Shown piece by piece: positions 16,402 to 23,526 of a DNA stretch of 32,514 nucleotides. This DNA comes from Ruminococcus sp. (lineage in GTDB: Bacteria > Bacillota > Clostridia > Oscillospirales > Acutalibacteraceae). The stretch spans positions 1-32,514 of the forward strand of contig SFGA01000020.1 in the NCBI GenBank assembly GCA_004556705.1, given 5' to 3'. Numbering within the stretch: position 1 is the stretch's first letter; the number at the start of each line of letters is the position of its first letter. The translations under genes were made by a program, and so were the position numbers. The notes under the pieces are model-generated. The model was given only the letters and a program-made list of their open reading frames with translations, searched no databases and was not told where the DNA came from.

Positions 16402-16857
16402 TTAACGTTTTCTCTCATATTCAAGCAGTTCATCTAATTTCCTATGGAGGTTTTCAAGTATAATTTCACATTTCAAATTGATCTTGAAATCGTCTTCCGC
16501 CCGTTCTCTGTCCTTTTGCTCCTGCCGTTTTTGGCTCATCATTATAAGCGGAGCCTGTATCGCCGCAACGCAGGACAAAACAAGATTAAGCATTATAAAC
16601 GGATACGGGTCAAACGGATTTTTCAGAAAATATACGTTTATTAAAACCCATATAATCAAAAACAGCGTAAACGCTATTATAAAAAACCAGCTGCCTGCAA
16701 ACTCTGCCAATTTATCCGAAGCCCTTTGACCAAAGGTAATTTTCTTATTATCCGAAACGGATATTTTGTTTTCAAGCAAAAGCTCCGTAAGCTCGTCGTC
16801 AGACATATCTTCACGTACATCCTTGAGAATTTTTCCCAAAAGCTGATAATGAGTCAT
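16402..16857 (-). CDS. DUF1003 membrane protein
   Basis: This 151-aa protein matches the DUF1003 family. The core ASDKLAEFAGSWFFIIAFTL starts the first membrane segment (about residues 53-75), a short outside loop NPFDPYPFIMLN follows, and a second segment (about 83-103) ends in IQAPLIMMSQKRQ. The last 45 residues are a charged helix. Function is unknown; homologues occur near metal and stress genes, but nothing here points to one. The start has GGGGGAGAG upstream. The gene follows the ABC-transporter terminator and so is transcribed alone. Confidence 0.85.
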   Translation of the reverse strand: MTHYQLLGKILKDVREDMSDDELTELLLENKISVSDNKKITFGQRASDKLAEFAGSWFFIIAFTLFLIIWVLINVYFLKNPFDPYPFIMLNLVLSCVAAIQAPLIMMSQKRQEQKDRERAEDDFKINLKCEIILENLHRKLDELLEYERKR

Positions 16858-16910
16858 TTCTCTCCCCCTGTTCTTTCATATTTATTATAAATTAAACTGA
16901 TAGAATTATA

Positions 16911-16941
16911 CAAAAAAGGCATCAGCCGAAGCCAATGCCTT
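16911..16941 (-). terminator. Terminator of the nucleoside ABC operon
   Basis: The arms AAGGCAT and ATGCCTT close a stem with a TTCG-containing inner loop, followed by TTTTTTG on the minus strand. It lies 17 bases after the last permease gene. Confidence 0.75.
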
Positions 16942-16957
16942 AAATGTAAATATTAAG

Positions 16958-17941
16958 TTATCTTTCCTCACGGAAGTAAGAAAGTCCGAGACTCTGAGGA
17001 GGCTGATTTTCTTTCTTCTGACGAATACTGATAAGAATAAGAACGATAATCGTAACAAGATACGGAAGCATCTTGATAAGTTCCTTTGCCGCAGGTGAAA
17101 GTCCGGGGATATATACGCAAATGATATAAAGTCCGCCGAAAAGGAAGGAGCTTAAAATTGCCGATTTCGGTTTCCAAATAGCGAAGATAACGATTGCAAC
17201 TGCGAGCCAGCCTCTGTCGCCGAAGCCGTTATTTGTCCAAGCACCGCCTGTGTAGTCCATTACGAAATAAAGACCGCCCAAGCCTGCTATTGCACCGCCG
17301 ATGCAGGTTGCAAGATATTTGTACTTAATGACATCAATTCCGGCAGCGTCTGCGGTTGCGGGGTTTTCTCCGACTGCTCTGAGGTTAAGACCTACCCTTG
17401 TTTTGTTGATTACAAAAGACGCAATCAAAGCGATTATGATTGCAAGATAAGCCAAGAAGCCGAAAGAAAGGAATGTTTCGCCAAAAAGTCCTAACTTGCT
17501 TGCAAACGGAAGTGACGCCTTATAGCAAAGACCTGTTTTAATAAGAGAAATTGAGCCCGTCTCTCCGAAAAGGCTCAAAAGTGAGCCGCCGAAGAAGTTA
17601 CCGATACCTACGCCGAAGGTTGTCAACGCAAGGCCTGTAACGTTCTGATTTGCTCTTAATGTAATTGTAAGGAAGCTGTAAATAAGAGCGAGCAAAGCTG
17701 AGCCGATAAGCGAAGAAAGCAACGGAATTATAACCAAAAGGAATGTGTTGGGATTATCCGTTGAATGCTCGTAGATATATCCGCCGATAATGCCCGAGAT
17801 ACCGCCGACATACATAATTCCGGGGATACCGAGGTTTAAGTTACCGCTTTTTTCGGTAATAATTTCGCCAACCGAGCCATAAAGGAGAGGTATACTCTGA
17901 ATAATCGTAGCACTTATAAAAGTTAAAATCGTAGTGAGCAT
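16958..17941 (-). CDS. Nucleoside ABC permease, NupQ-like
   Basis: This 327-aa integral membrane protein is the second permease of a BMP-type (BmpA/NupNOPQ) ABC importer. It has eight or more hydrophobic segments. Family blocks include GEIITEKSGNLNLGIPGIMYVG near positions 25-46, RANQNVTGLALTTFG near 95, TRVGLNLRAVGENPATADAAGI near 180-201 and GDRGWLAVAIVIFAIWKP near 240. Its ATG overlaps the stop of the first permease by one base (TAATG), with AGGAGG upstream. Working with the ATPase and lipoprotein encoded upstream, it should bring purine nucleosides into the cell. Confidence 0.92.
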   Translation of the reverse strand: MLTTILTFISATIIQSIPLLYGSVGEIITEKSGNLNLGIPGIMYVGGISGIIGGYIYEHSTDNPNTFLLVIIPLLSSLIGSALLALIYSFLTITLRANQNVTGLALTTFGVGIGNFFGGSLLSLFGETGSISLIKTGLCYKASLPFASKLGLFGETFLSFGFLAYLAIIIALIASFVINKTRVGLNLRAVGENPATADAAGIDVIKYKYLATCIGGAIAGLGGLYFVMDYTGGAWTNNGFGDRGWLAVAIVIFAIWKPKSAILSSFLFGGLYIICVYIPGLSPAAKELIKMLPYLVTIIVLILISIRQKKENQPPQSLGLSYFREER

Positions 17942-19047
17942 TATTTAACCTCCTTATGCTTTGATCTAAAGTTAATCTTATAGTTAATGAAGAATTCACT
18001 GCCTATTATGAAGAAGATAATAATGCCTGTCAAAATGTCGGCAATGCTCTCATTCAAACGGCAATAAGTTGCAATTTCTCCTGCACCCTTTTGAAGGAAA
18101 ACTATAAGGAACGAGGTAAGCACCATAATTGCAGGATTGAACTTTGCAAGCCATGAAACCATAACCGCCGTAAAGCCCATACCGCCTGCCGTTTCTTTTG
18201 TGATTGTGTGGTTTGTACCCGAAACAAGCAAGAAGCCAGCCAAGCCGCACATAGCACCTGAAAGCACCATAGTACGAATTATAACCTTTTTAACATTGAT
18301 ACCGATATATCTTGCGGTGTTTTCACTCTCGCCGACAACGGTAATTTCATATCCCTGCTTGCTGTACTTGAGATAAACATACATAACAACGGTAAGCAAC
18401 GCAACGATAAGAATATTTATAAGATATTTTTGACCGAAGAGGTTTGGCAACCAGCCTGCCTGCGATTTCATATTGATAACGCCCATAACAGCCGAGCCGC
18501 TCGGTACCCAATACATAATGCAGAACGATACGAGCTGAATTGCAACATAGTTCATCATAAGTGTAAAGAGTGTTTCGTTTGCATTCCATTTCGCTTTGAA
18601 AACAGCAGGGACAACGCCCCAAATAATACCCGCTAAAACGCTTGTAACAAGCATAATAAGAATGAGCACTGCGTTCGGTAAAGCGTCCTTTATATAGAAC
18701 ATACAAGCTGCCGAAGCAAGACCGCCGACAAGCACCTGTCCCTCTGCGCCTAAGTTCCAAAACTTCATCTTAAACGCCGGTGTAACTGCAAGTGAAATAC
18801 ACAAGAGCATTGCAAGGTTTTGGAAAAGCGATCTAACCTTTGTAAGCGAACCGAAGTTACCTGTTACCATTGCCTTAAAGACCTGAATAGGATTGTAATG
18901 TGTGAGAAGTATAATCACTACCGAGCAAACGAGCAATGAAAATACGATTGATAAAATACGAATACCCCAAGCCTTACCCTCGGAAACGTTTCCTCTTTTG
19001 GTAATATGGATTAAAGGCTCGTGATTATGCTTTGTACCCTTACTCAT
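17941..19047 (-). CDS. Nucleoside ABC permease, NupP-like
   Basis: This is the 368-aa first permease of the importer, with a cytoplasmic N-terminus and about nine hydrophobic segments. Typical blocks are MKFWNLGAEGQVLVGGL near residue 125, AKWNANETLFTLMMNYVA near 180 and TVVGESENTARYIGINVKKV near 250. I chose ATG 19047 because GGAGGT stands seven bases upstream; a GTG at 19056 overlaps that site. It overlaps the ATPase stop by eight bases (ATGAGTAA), so the two are translationally coupled. Confidence 0.92.
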   Translation of the reverse strand: MSKGTKHNHEPLIHITKRGNVSEGKAWGIRILSIVFSLLVCSVVIILLTHYNPIQVFKAMVTGNFGSLTKVRSLFQNLAMLLCISLAVTPAFKMKFWNLGAEGQVLVGGLASAACMFYIKDALPNAVLILIMLVTSVLAGIIWGVVPAVFKAKWNANETLFTLMMNYVAIQLVSFCIMYWVPSGSAVMGVINMKSQAGWLPNLFGQKYLINILIVALLTVVMYVYLKYSKQGYEITVVGESENTARYIGINVKKVIIRTMVLSGAMCGLAGFLLVSGTNHTITKETAGGMGFTAVMVSWLAKFNPAIMVLTSFLIVFLQKGAGEIATYCRLNESIADILTGIIIFFIIGSEFFINYKINFRSKHKEVK

Positions 19048-20575
19048 TCTCGGCACCTCCGTTCGTCTGTGTCATCAAATAACCGATTTCTTCCTTCTTT
19101 GCAGTTCTGCCGTCAACAATTCCCGTGATTTTACCGGAGCCTATGACAAGTATTCTGTCACAAAGCTCGATAAGAACGTCAAGGTCCTCGCCGACAAAAA
19201 CAACCGCAACACCGTGTTCCTTTTGCTGATTCAAAAGATTATAAATTGTGTATGAAGAGTTAATATCAAGTCCTCTTACGGGGTAAGCCGCCATTAAAAC
19301 AGTGGGAGCAGCCGCAATTTCTCGTCCGACAAGTACCTTTTGAACGTTACCGCCCGAAAGTCGTCTTACGGGAGTATTTGCGCTCGGAGTAACGACCTCA
19401 AGCTGATCGATAATCTCGTCGGCAAGGTTTTTAGGCTCCTTTCTCTGCAAGAAGAAGGATTTACCCTTGCTATAACTTCTCAAAAGCATATTATCAACAA
19501 TATCCATATTGCCGACAAGTCCCATACCGAGTCTGTCCTCGGGAACGAAAGAGAGACGAACACCGAGAGAACGGATTTGAAGCGGAGTTTTATCACGGAG
19601 ATTTTCCACCGTATCGGAATCGGGAACATTGTAAAGAATTTCGCCCTGCTCAACATTTTGAAGTCCTGCGATAGCCTCAAGCAATTCACGCTGACCCGAG
19701 CCTGCGATACCTGCAATACCGAGAATTTCGCCCGAACGAGCTGTAAACGATACATCATCAAGCACCTTTACGCCCTCACGGTTTACACAGTTCAAATGTT
19801 TAACAACAAGTCTGTCCTTCGGATTTTTCGGCTCACTTCTGTTGATATTAAGGCTGATTTTCTTGCCTACCATCATTTCGGTAAGTTCGCTTTCATTCGT
19901 CTCGGCAGTAATTACGGTGCCGACATATTCACCCTTTCTCAAAACAGAAACTCTGTCCGAAAGAGCCAAAACCTCATGGAGCTTATGCGTGATGATTATA
20001 ATTGTTTTTCCGTCTGCTTTCATATTGCGGAGAACAGAGAAAAGCTTTGTTGTTTCCTGCGGAGTCAAAACGGCTGTCGGCTCGTCAAGGATAAGAATAT
20101 CAGCGCCTCTGTAAAGAACCTTTATAATTTCAACCGTCTGCTTTTCGGAAACCGACATTTCATGAATTTTTTTGTTCGGGTCAATATCAAAGCCGTATTT
20201 TTCAGCGATTTCAGCAACTTTTTGCGTCGCCTTTTTGATATTGTAACCGCCCTTTTCATTGAGTCCGAGAACAATATTCTCGGCTGCGGTAAATACATCT
20301 ACGAGCTTAAAATGCTGATGTATCATACCGATTTTATAGTCGAATGCGTCCCTCGGAGAACTGATAACGGCTTCCTCTCCGTTTATGAAAATCTGACCTT
20401 CGTCGGGATAATAAATGCCCGAGATCATATTCATAAGCGTGGTTTTACCGCTTCCGTTCTCGCCGAGTAACGAAAGAATTTCGCCCTTATACGCACACAA
20501 ATTAACATTGTTGTTTGCGACAACAGAGCCAAATCTTTTAGTGATGCCTTTTAATTCCAAAGCAACTTTACTCAT
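19040..20575 (-). CDS. Nucleoside ABC ATPase, tandem domains, NupO-like
   Basis: This 511-aa ATPase has two ABC domains in one chain, as in simple-sugar and BMP-type importers. Domain 1 has Walker A GENGSGKTT (about 38-46), a degenerate signature MSVSEKQTVEI and Walker B ILILDEPTAVLTPQE. Domain 2 has a degenerate Walker A GIAGSGQRE, a canonical signature RRLSGGNVQKV and a degenerate Walker B (VLMAAYPVRGLD). The split suggests composite sites with only one fully active, which is normal in this family. It starts 173 bases after the lipoprotein gene, across two hairpins that should lower its expression relative to the binding protein. Confidence 0.93.
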   Translation of the reverse strand: MSKVALELKGITKRFGSVVANNNVNLCAYKGEILSLLGENGSGKTTLMNMISGIYYPDEGQIFINGEEAVISSPRDAFDYKIGMIHQHFKLVDVFTAAENIVLGLNEKGGYNIKKATQKVAEIAEKYGFDIDPNKKIHEMSVSEKQTVEIIKVLYRGADILILDEPTAVLTPQETTKLFSVLRNMKADGKTIIIITHKLHEVLALSDRVSVLRKGEYVGTVITAETNESELTEMMVGKKISLNINRSEPKNPKDRLVVKHLNCVNREGVKVLDDVSFTARSGEILGIAGIAGSGQRELLEAIAGLQNVEQGEILYNVPDSDTVENLRDKTPLQIRSLGVRLSFVPEDRLGMGLVGNMDIVDNMLLRSYSKGKSFFLQRKEPKNLADEIIDQLEVVTPSANTPVRRLSGGNVQKVLVGREIAAAPTVLMAAYPVRGLDINSSYTIYNLLNQQKEHGVAVVFVGEDLDVLIELCDRILVIGSGKITGIVDGRTAKKEEIGYLMTQTNGGAENE

Positions 20576-20642
20576 TGATTCTTTCCTTTCTTCCCTGCGT
20601 TATTTATGACAGTTGTCAATTACGCTAAACTTAATCTTGAAA

Positions 20643-20668
20643 ACAAAAAAGCCGTACTATATGCGGCT
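20643..20668 (-). terminator. Partial terminator before the ABC ATPase gene
   Basis: The minus strand shows AGCCG-CATATAGTA-CGGCT followed by TTTTTTGTTT. The short 5-bp stem suggests incomplete termination, which would let some transcripts continue into the ATPase and permease genes. Confidence 0.6.
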
Positions 20669-20714
20669 GTACTCTTTTCAAAACTAACTATGATATTTTA
20701 ATATAAGCAACAAA

Positions 20715-20742
20715 TTCGGGCGGAGCGTAAACTCCGCCCGAA
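20715..20742 (-). promoter_or_regulatory. 3' stabilising hairpin after the BMP gene
   Basis: CGGGCGGAG/CTCCGCCCG is a perfect, very GC-rich 9-bp stem with a six-base loop, nine bases after the lipoprotein stop. It has no T-run, so it more likely protects the lipoprotein mRNA from 3' decay than ends transcription. Confidence 0.55.
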
Positions 20743-20748
20743 AATAAA

Positions 20749-21957
20749 TTATTTAATTGATGCAGTATCTTCGGTAATGCCGTCGATAATAAGATCAAAG
20801 TAAGGAGCTGAACGGAACTTAGACTCCTGGAATACGCCGTTTGCAACAACCTCTGTATCCGGTGTGAACTTGTCGTCCGAGTCAACGTCAGCCATATAGC
20901 TTGTAAGAGTTTCGCCCTTAACCGTGAACTTAGAAGTATCAAATACATTCAAAGTACCTGCTTCGAACTGAGCCTTAACTTCGTCAAGTTTAGCCTGTGT
21001 GCCTTCAGCAGCAACAGCGGTGTTGAGTTCTGTGAGCTGAACCATACCGTCCTTGATAGAACCTGTATAGTCAGTGGGAACAGCAGTGCCGTTAACAGCA
21101 GCTTCGTACATCATCTTGAAGTAGGGAGCCCAATAAATCTTTGAAGAAATAATAGCTGTGTTCGGTCCCATTGAAATTGTGCTTACGTTGTAAGCAACGT
21201 TCGGAACACCCTTCTCTTCGCAAGCCTTCGGAGCACCCTCAGAGTCAGCGTGCTGAGAAATAAGAACACAACCGTCGTTGATAAGCTTGAGAGCAGCTTC
21301 ACGCTCAAGAGCGATATCAAACCAAGAGTTTGTGTATGTAACCTTCATTGTTGCACTCGGGCAAACTGAACGAGCGCCGAGATAGAATGAAGTGTAACCT
21401 GATTTAACCTCTGCGTACGGGAAAGCACCAACATAGCCGATAACAGCCTTGTCAGCTGTGATTTTGCCTGAAGCGATCATTTCGTTGAGCTTCATACCTG
21501 CAGCAACACCTGCAAGATAACGGCCTTCGTAGATGCTTGCGAAAGCATTGTGGAAGTTGTCAAGCTTTTCTGTGTGAGCCATTGTACCTGTTGCATGATA
21601 GAACTGAACGTTTGTGAATTCCTTAGCAGCCTGAAGAATATAAGTCTCGTGGCCGAAGGAGTCAGCAAAGATTGCTGTACAGCCTGCCTCAACAAGCTCA
21701 GAAGCTGCGGTGTAGCAAGCATCGTTTTCGGGGATGTTTGTCTTTATAAGAACCTGATCGTCTGTAAGACCGAGCTCCTTCTGAACATCCTTGAGAGCGT
21801 TGATGAAGTTTGCGTCGTAAGTTGAGTTTTCATCATGGAGACAGATAAGACCGATTTTAACAGCCTTTTTGTCGTCTTTGGTACCGCCGCAAGCAGCAAA
21901 TGAGAAAATCATTGCAACAACAAGAGCAAGTGCCAAAATTTTGGTGAACTTTTTCAT
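20749..21957 (-). CDS. BMP-family nucleoside-binding lipoprotein
   Basis: This 402-aa substrate-binding lipoprotein belongs to the BMP (basic membrane protein, PnrA/NupN) family, whose members bind purine nucleosides outside the membrane. The signal peptide ends in SFAAC, giving lipid-modified Cys23. The mature protein opens with KIGLICLHDENSTYD and includes GCTAIFADSFGHE and ISQHADSEGAPKACEE. The ribosome binding site is GGAGGT. It lies 50 bases after xpt with no terminator between, and two hairpins follow it, an arrangement that gives excess binding protein over transporter. Guanosine or inosine is a likely ligand; this is inferred from xpt beside it. Confidence 0.92.
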   Translation of the reverse strand: MKKFTKILALALVVAMIFSFAACGGTKDDKKAVKIGLICLHDENSTYDANFINALKDVQKELGLTDDQVLIKTNIPENDACYTAASELVEAGCTAIFADSFGHETYILQAAKEFTNVQFYHATGTMAHTEKLDNFHNAFASIYEGRYLAGVAAGMKLNEMIASGKITADKAVIGYVGAFPYAEVKSGYTSFYLGARSVCPSATMKVTYTNSWFDIALEREAALKLINDGCVLISQHADSEGAPKACEEKGVPNVAYNVSTISMGPNTAIISSKIYWAPYFKMMYEAAVNGTAVPTDYTGSIKDGMVQLTELNTAVAAEGTQAKLDEVKAQFEAGTLNVFDTSKFTVKGETLTSYMADVDSDDKFTPDTEVVANGVFQESKFRSAPYFDLIIDGITEDTASIK

Positions 21958-22007
21958 TTTTTGACCTCCAAAAAATATTTTAACGGGCCTCCCCGTTTAT
22001 TAACAAA

Positions 22008-22589
22008 TCAATGTCTGAATACGATTTCCCCTGTTTCGTCGTTCATTGACTCAACGATAGCGAGCGATTCGACACGCACGCCCTGTTTTCTGAGGTTTTC
22101 CCCTCCGGGCTGAAAGCCCTTTTCAATTACAATTCCCGCACCGACAACCGTTGCGCCTGCCTGATTGATTATTTTGATAAGACCCTCAAGCGCCTTACCG
22201 TTAGCAAGAAAATCGTCGATTATAAGAATTCTGTCCTCCGGCTTAATGTAGCTTTTGGAAACTACTATTTCATATTCTCTGCCGTGAGTATAAGAAACAA
22301 CCTTGCTTGAATAAACATCGTCCGAAATGTTGGTTGTTTTATTTTTCTTTGCAAAAACAACGGGTACATTATTAAAAGACTGCGCAGTTACACACGCTAT
22401 ACCAATGCCCGAAGCCTCTATGGTAAGTATTTTAGTAACATCGCAATCTTTGTACAACCTTGCAAATTCTGCACCTATTTCAGAGTAAAGTTCAATATCT
22501 ATCTGATGATTAAGGAAGCTGTCAACCTTAAGGACATTGCCTTTTTTAACAACGCCGTCTTTAATAATTCTCTGCTCAAGTAATTCCAT
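22008..22589 (-). CDS. xpt: Xanthine phosphoribosyltransferase
   Basis: Xpt converts xanthine (and guanine weakly) plus PRPP to nucleotide in purine salvage. The 193-aa length is standard. The PRPP loop is ILIIDDFLANGKA near residue 125; other family blocks are SFLNHQIDIEL near 25, TIEASGIGIA near 60 and GFQPGGENLRKQGVRVESL near 160. ATG 22589 follows GCAGGGAAA; a longer start adds five residues and is unneeded. The gene opens the nucleoside uptake operon, so imported nucleosides can be stripped to base and recaptured. The usual purine riboswitch before xpt is absent; a palindrome over the -10 may replace it. Confidence 0.95.
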   Translation of the reverse strand: MELLEQRIIKDGVVKKGNVLKVDSFLNHQIDIELYSEIGAEFARLYKDCDVTKILTIEASGIGIACVTAQSFNNVPVVFAKKNKTTNISDDVYSSKVVSYTHGREYEIVVSKSYIKPEDRILIIDDFLANGKALEGLIKIINQAGATVVGAGIVIEKGFQPGGENLRKQGVRVESLAIVESMNDETGEIVFRH

Positions 22590-22623
22590 TTTCCCTGCTC
22601 CCAAAGCTTCAAAAATAATATAT

Positions 22624-22656
22624 TAGTATATTACTATATTCGACATAATTTTGCAA
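22624..22656 (-). promoter_or_regulatory. xpt promoter with palindromic operator candidate
   Basis: TTGCAA (22651-22656) and TAATAT (22628-22633) are 17 bp apart. TAGTA-TAT-TACTA (22624-22636) is an inverted repeat covering the -10, a fitting place for a repressor. It does not look like a Bacillus PurBox. Confidence 0.5.
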
Positions 22657-22671
22657 GTGTAAAATAGCACA

Positions 22672-22708
22672 AATTAAAACAAACAGGCGGTCAAAAATTT
22701 GACCGCCT
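22672..22708 (-). terminator. Terminator after the mannosidase remnant
   Basis: The perfect stem AGGCGGTCAAA/TTTGACCGCCT is followed on the minus strand by GTTTGTTTT. It ends the transcript of the gene remnants and insulates xpt. Confidence 0.8.
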
Positions 22709-22714
22709 ATGCAA

Positions 22715-23156
22715 TTATATTCCGATTGTCAATATTTCAAAAGGCTTGTACTCGATTTTATCGCTCTCAAAAAGGACGTCCTCAAGCATATTCAAAACCT
22801 TAACGGGCTTCGGGAATTTGAGCGTTCCCCTCTTACCGTCCTGCTCCGAAAGTCTTACTACAATGTGCTTTCCGTCCTCGGAACGCTTCATTGCCTGCAG
22901 GAACAGACCCGAAAATTTATTAGCGCACGATACATCTGCCTTTGTAAGGAGTGAAACACATATCGCCCTTTTTCAGCGGTCTGTATTCATCGGAATAGTA
23001 TTCGTAGTTCATTTCCGAAACCTGCCTTGCGTCTCTGATCTGCAGGGTGTCGATTTCGTATTTATCACGCACTATATATCTTTTAAGCCAACCGAAACGA
23101 AGCTGCGTCCACTCCTCGGGGCGCATACTTCTTCTGACTACCTTTATGTGTGCCAT
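22715..23156 (-). pseudogene. Alpha-mannosidase (GH38-like) remnant
   Basis: This looks like a gene of about 1000 codons cut down to its two ends. The first part (23156 to about 22943) starts with a good AAGGAG site and reads MAHIKVVRRSMRPEEW to KKGDMCFTP, like the N-terminus of clostridial alpha-mannosidases. It then needs a frame change. The other part, in another frame, runs TKADVSCANKFSGLFLQAMK through VRLSEQDGKRGTLKFP and ends PFEILTIGI, which fits the C-terminal beta domain of GH38 enzymes. All catalytic parts are missing. The family call rests on memory of end sequences and is moderate; the broken state is clear from the two frames. Confidence 0.6.
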
Positions 23157-23167
23157 AGCTTTTCTCC

Positions 23168-23265
23168 TTACTTATCCCAAAAATACGGCTTTTTTCTTAC
23201 AGGCTTAATTTTAACGTCTATGCCCTTGTCTTTTTTTATTTTGCTTTCAATCCAAGCAATGCGCC
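23168..23265 (-). pseudogene. C-terminal tail of an unrecognised gene
   Basis: In a frame that ends at a stop overlapping the ribosome binding site of the mannosidase remnant, the minus strand reads IAWIESKIKKDKGIDVKIK, then PVRKKPYFWDK and stop. No start codon belongs to it; upstream the sequence becomes the phosphoglucomutase N-terminus in another frame. It is best read as the end of a lost gene joined by deletion. Confidence 0.5.
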
Positions 23266-23412
23266 CATTATTCCACGCAGTCCGCCTGTTCCGAATTCAA
23301 GGCTTTTATAGAATCTGTCCTCGAACTCTTTTTCATCGGTTATTTTTTCAAGCTCCGCACGGGTTTCCCCGTCGAACGAAAGCCATTTTTCGTATTCTTT
23401 TCTCCATTCCAT
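23236..23412 (-). pseudogene. Phosphoglucomutase N-terminal remnant
   Basis: A 58-codon ORF begins MEWRKEYEKWLSFDGETR and continues EDRFYKSLEFGTGGLRGIMGA, the start of the clostridial alpha-phosphoglucomutase/phosphomannomutase family, which has about 570 residues. After IMGA it leaves the family (expected GAGTNRM) and stops eight codons later. The catalytic serine and all later domains are missing. It retains a ribosome binding site (GGCGGAG) and a promoter. The join shares GGGCGCA with the frame of the downstream tail, which suggests a microhomology deletion. Confidence 0.75.
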
Positions 23413-23437
23413 AGTTTTCTCCGCCTTTCAATTGAAA

Positions 23438-23466
23438 ATTTTATCATAATGATTTTTTACAGTCAA
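23438..23466 (-). promoter_or_regulatory. Promoter still driving the gene remnants
   Basis: TTGACT (23461-23466) and TAAAAT (23438-23443) are 17 bp apart on the minus strand, with TG before the -10. It is back to back with the alpha-galactosidase promoter. Confidence 0.65.
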
Positions 23467-23474
23467 TAAAACAG

Positions 23475-23502
23475 TTGCTTTAATTTCAAAAATTGATATA
23501 AT
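23475..23502 (+). promoter_or_regulatory. Promoter of the alpha-galactosidase gene
   Basis: TTGCTT (23475-23480) and an extended -10 TGATATAAT (hexamer 23497-23502) are 16 bp apart. The AGGAGG ribosome binding site follows at 23515-23520. Only eight bases separate this -35 from the opposing one. Confidence 0.75.
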
Positions 23503-23526
23503 AAAAGAAAGGTTAGGAGGCTTTTT

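Noticed and set aside
19340..20470. Long open frame on the plus strand opposite the ABC ATPase gene
   Set aside because: The minus-strand ATPase has complete motifs; the plus frame has no ribosome binding site and reads as low-complexity antisense.
22590..22684. Purine riboswitch before xpt
   Set aside because: The leader from the predicted start is too short and shows none of the conserved loop or junction sequences.
22746..23414. 222-codon plus-strand frame across the gene remnants
   Set aside because: Its product resembles nothing and lacks a ribosome binding site, while three minus-strand frames there match known protein ends.
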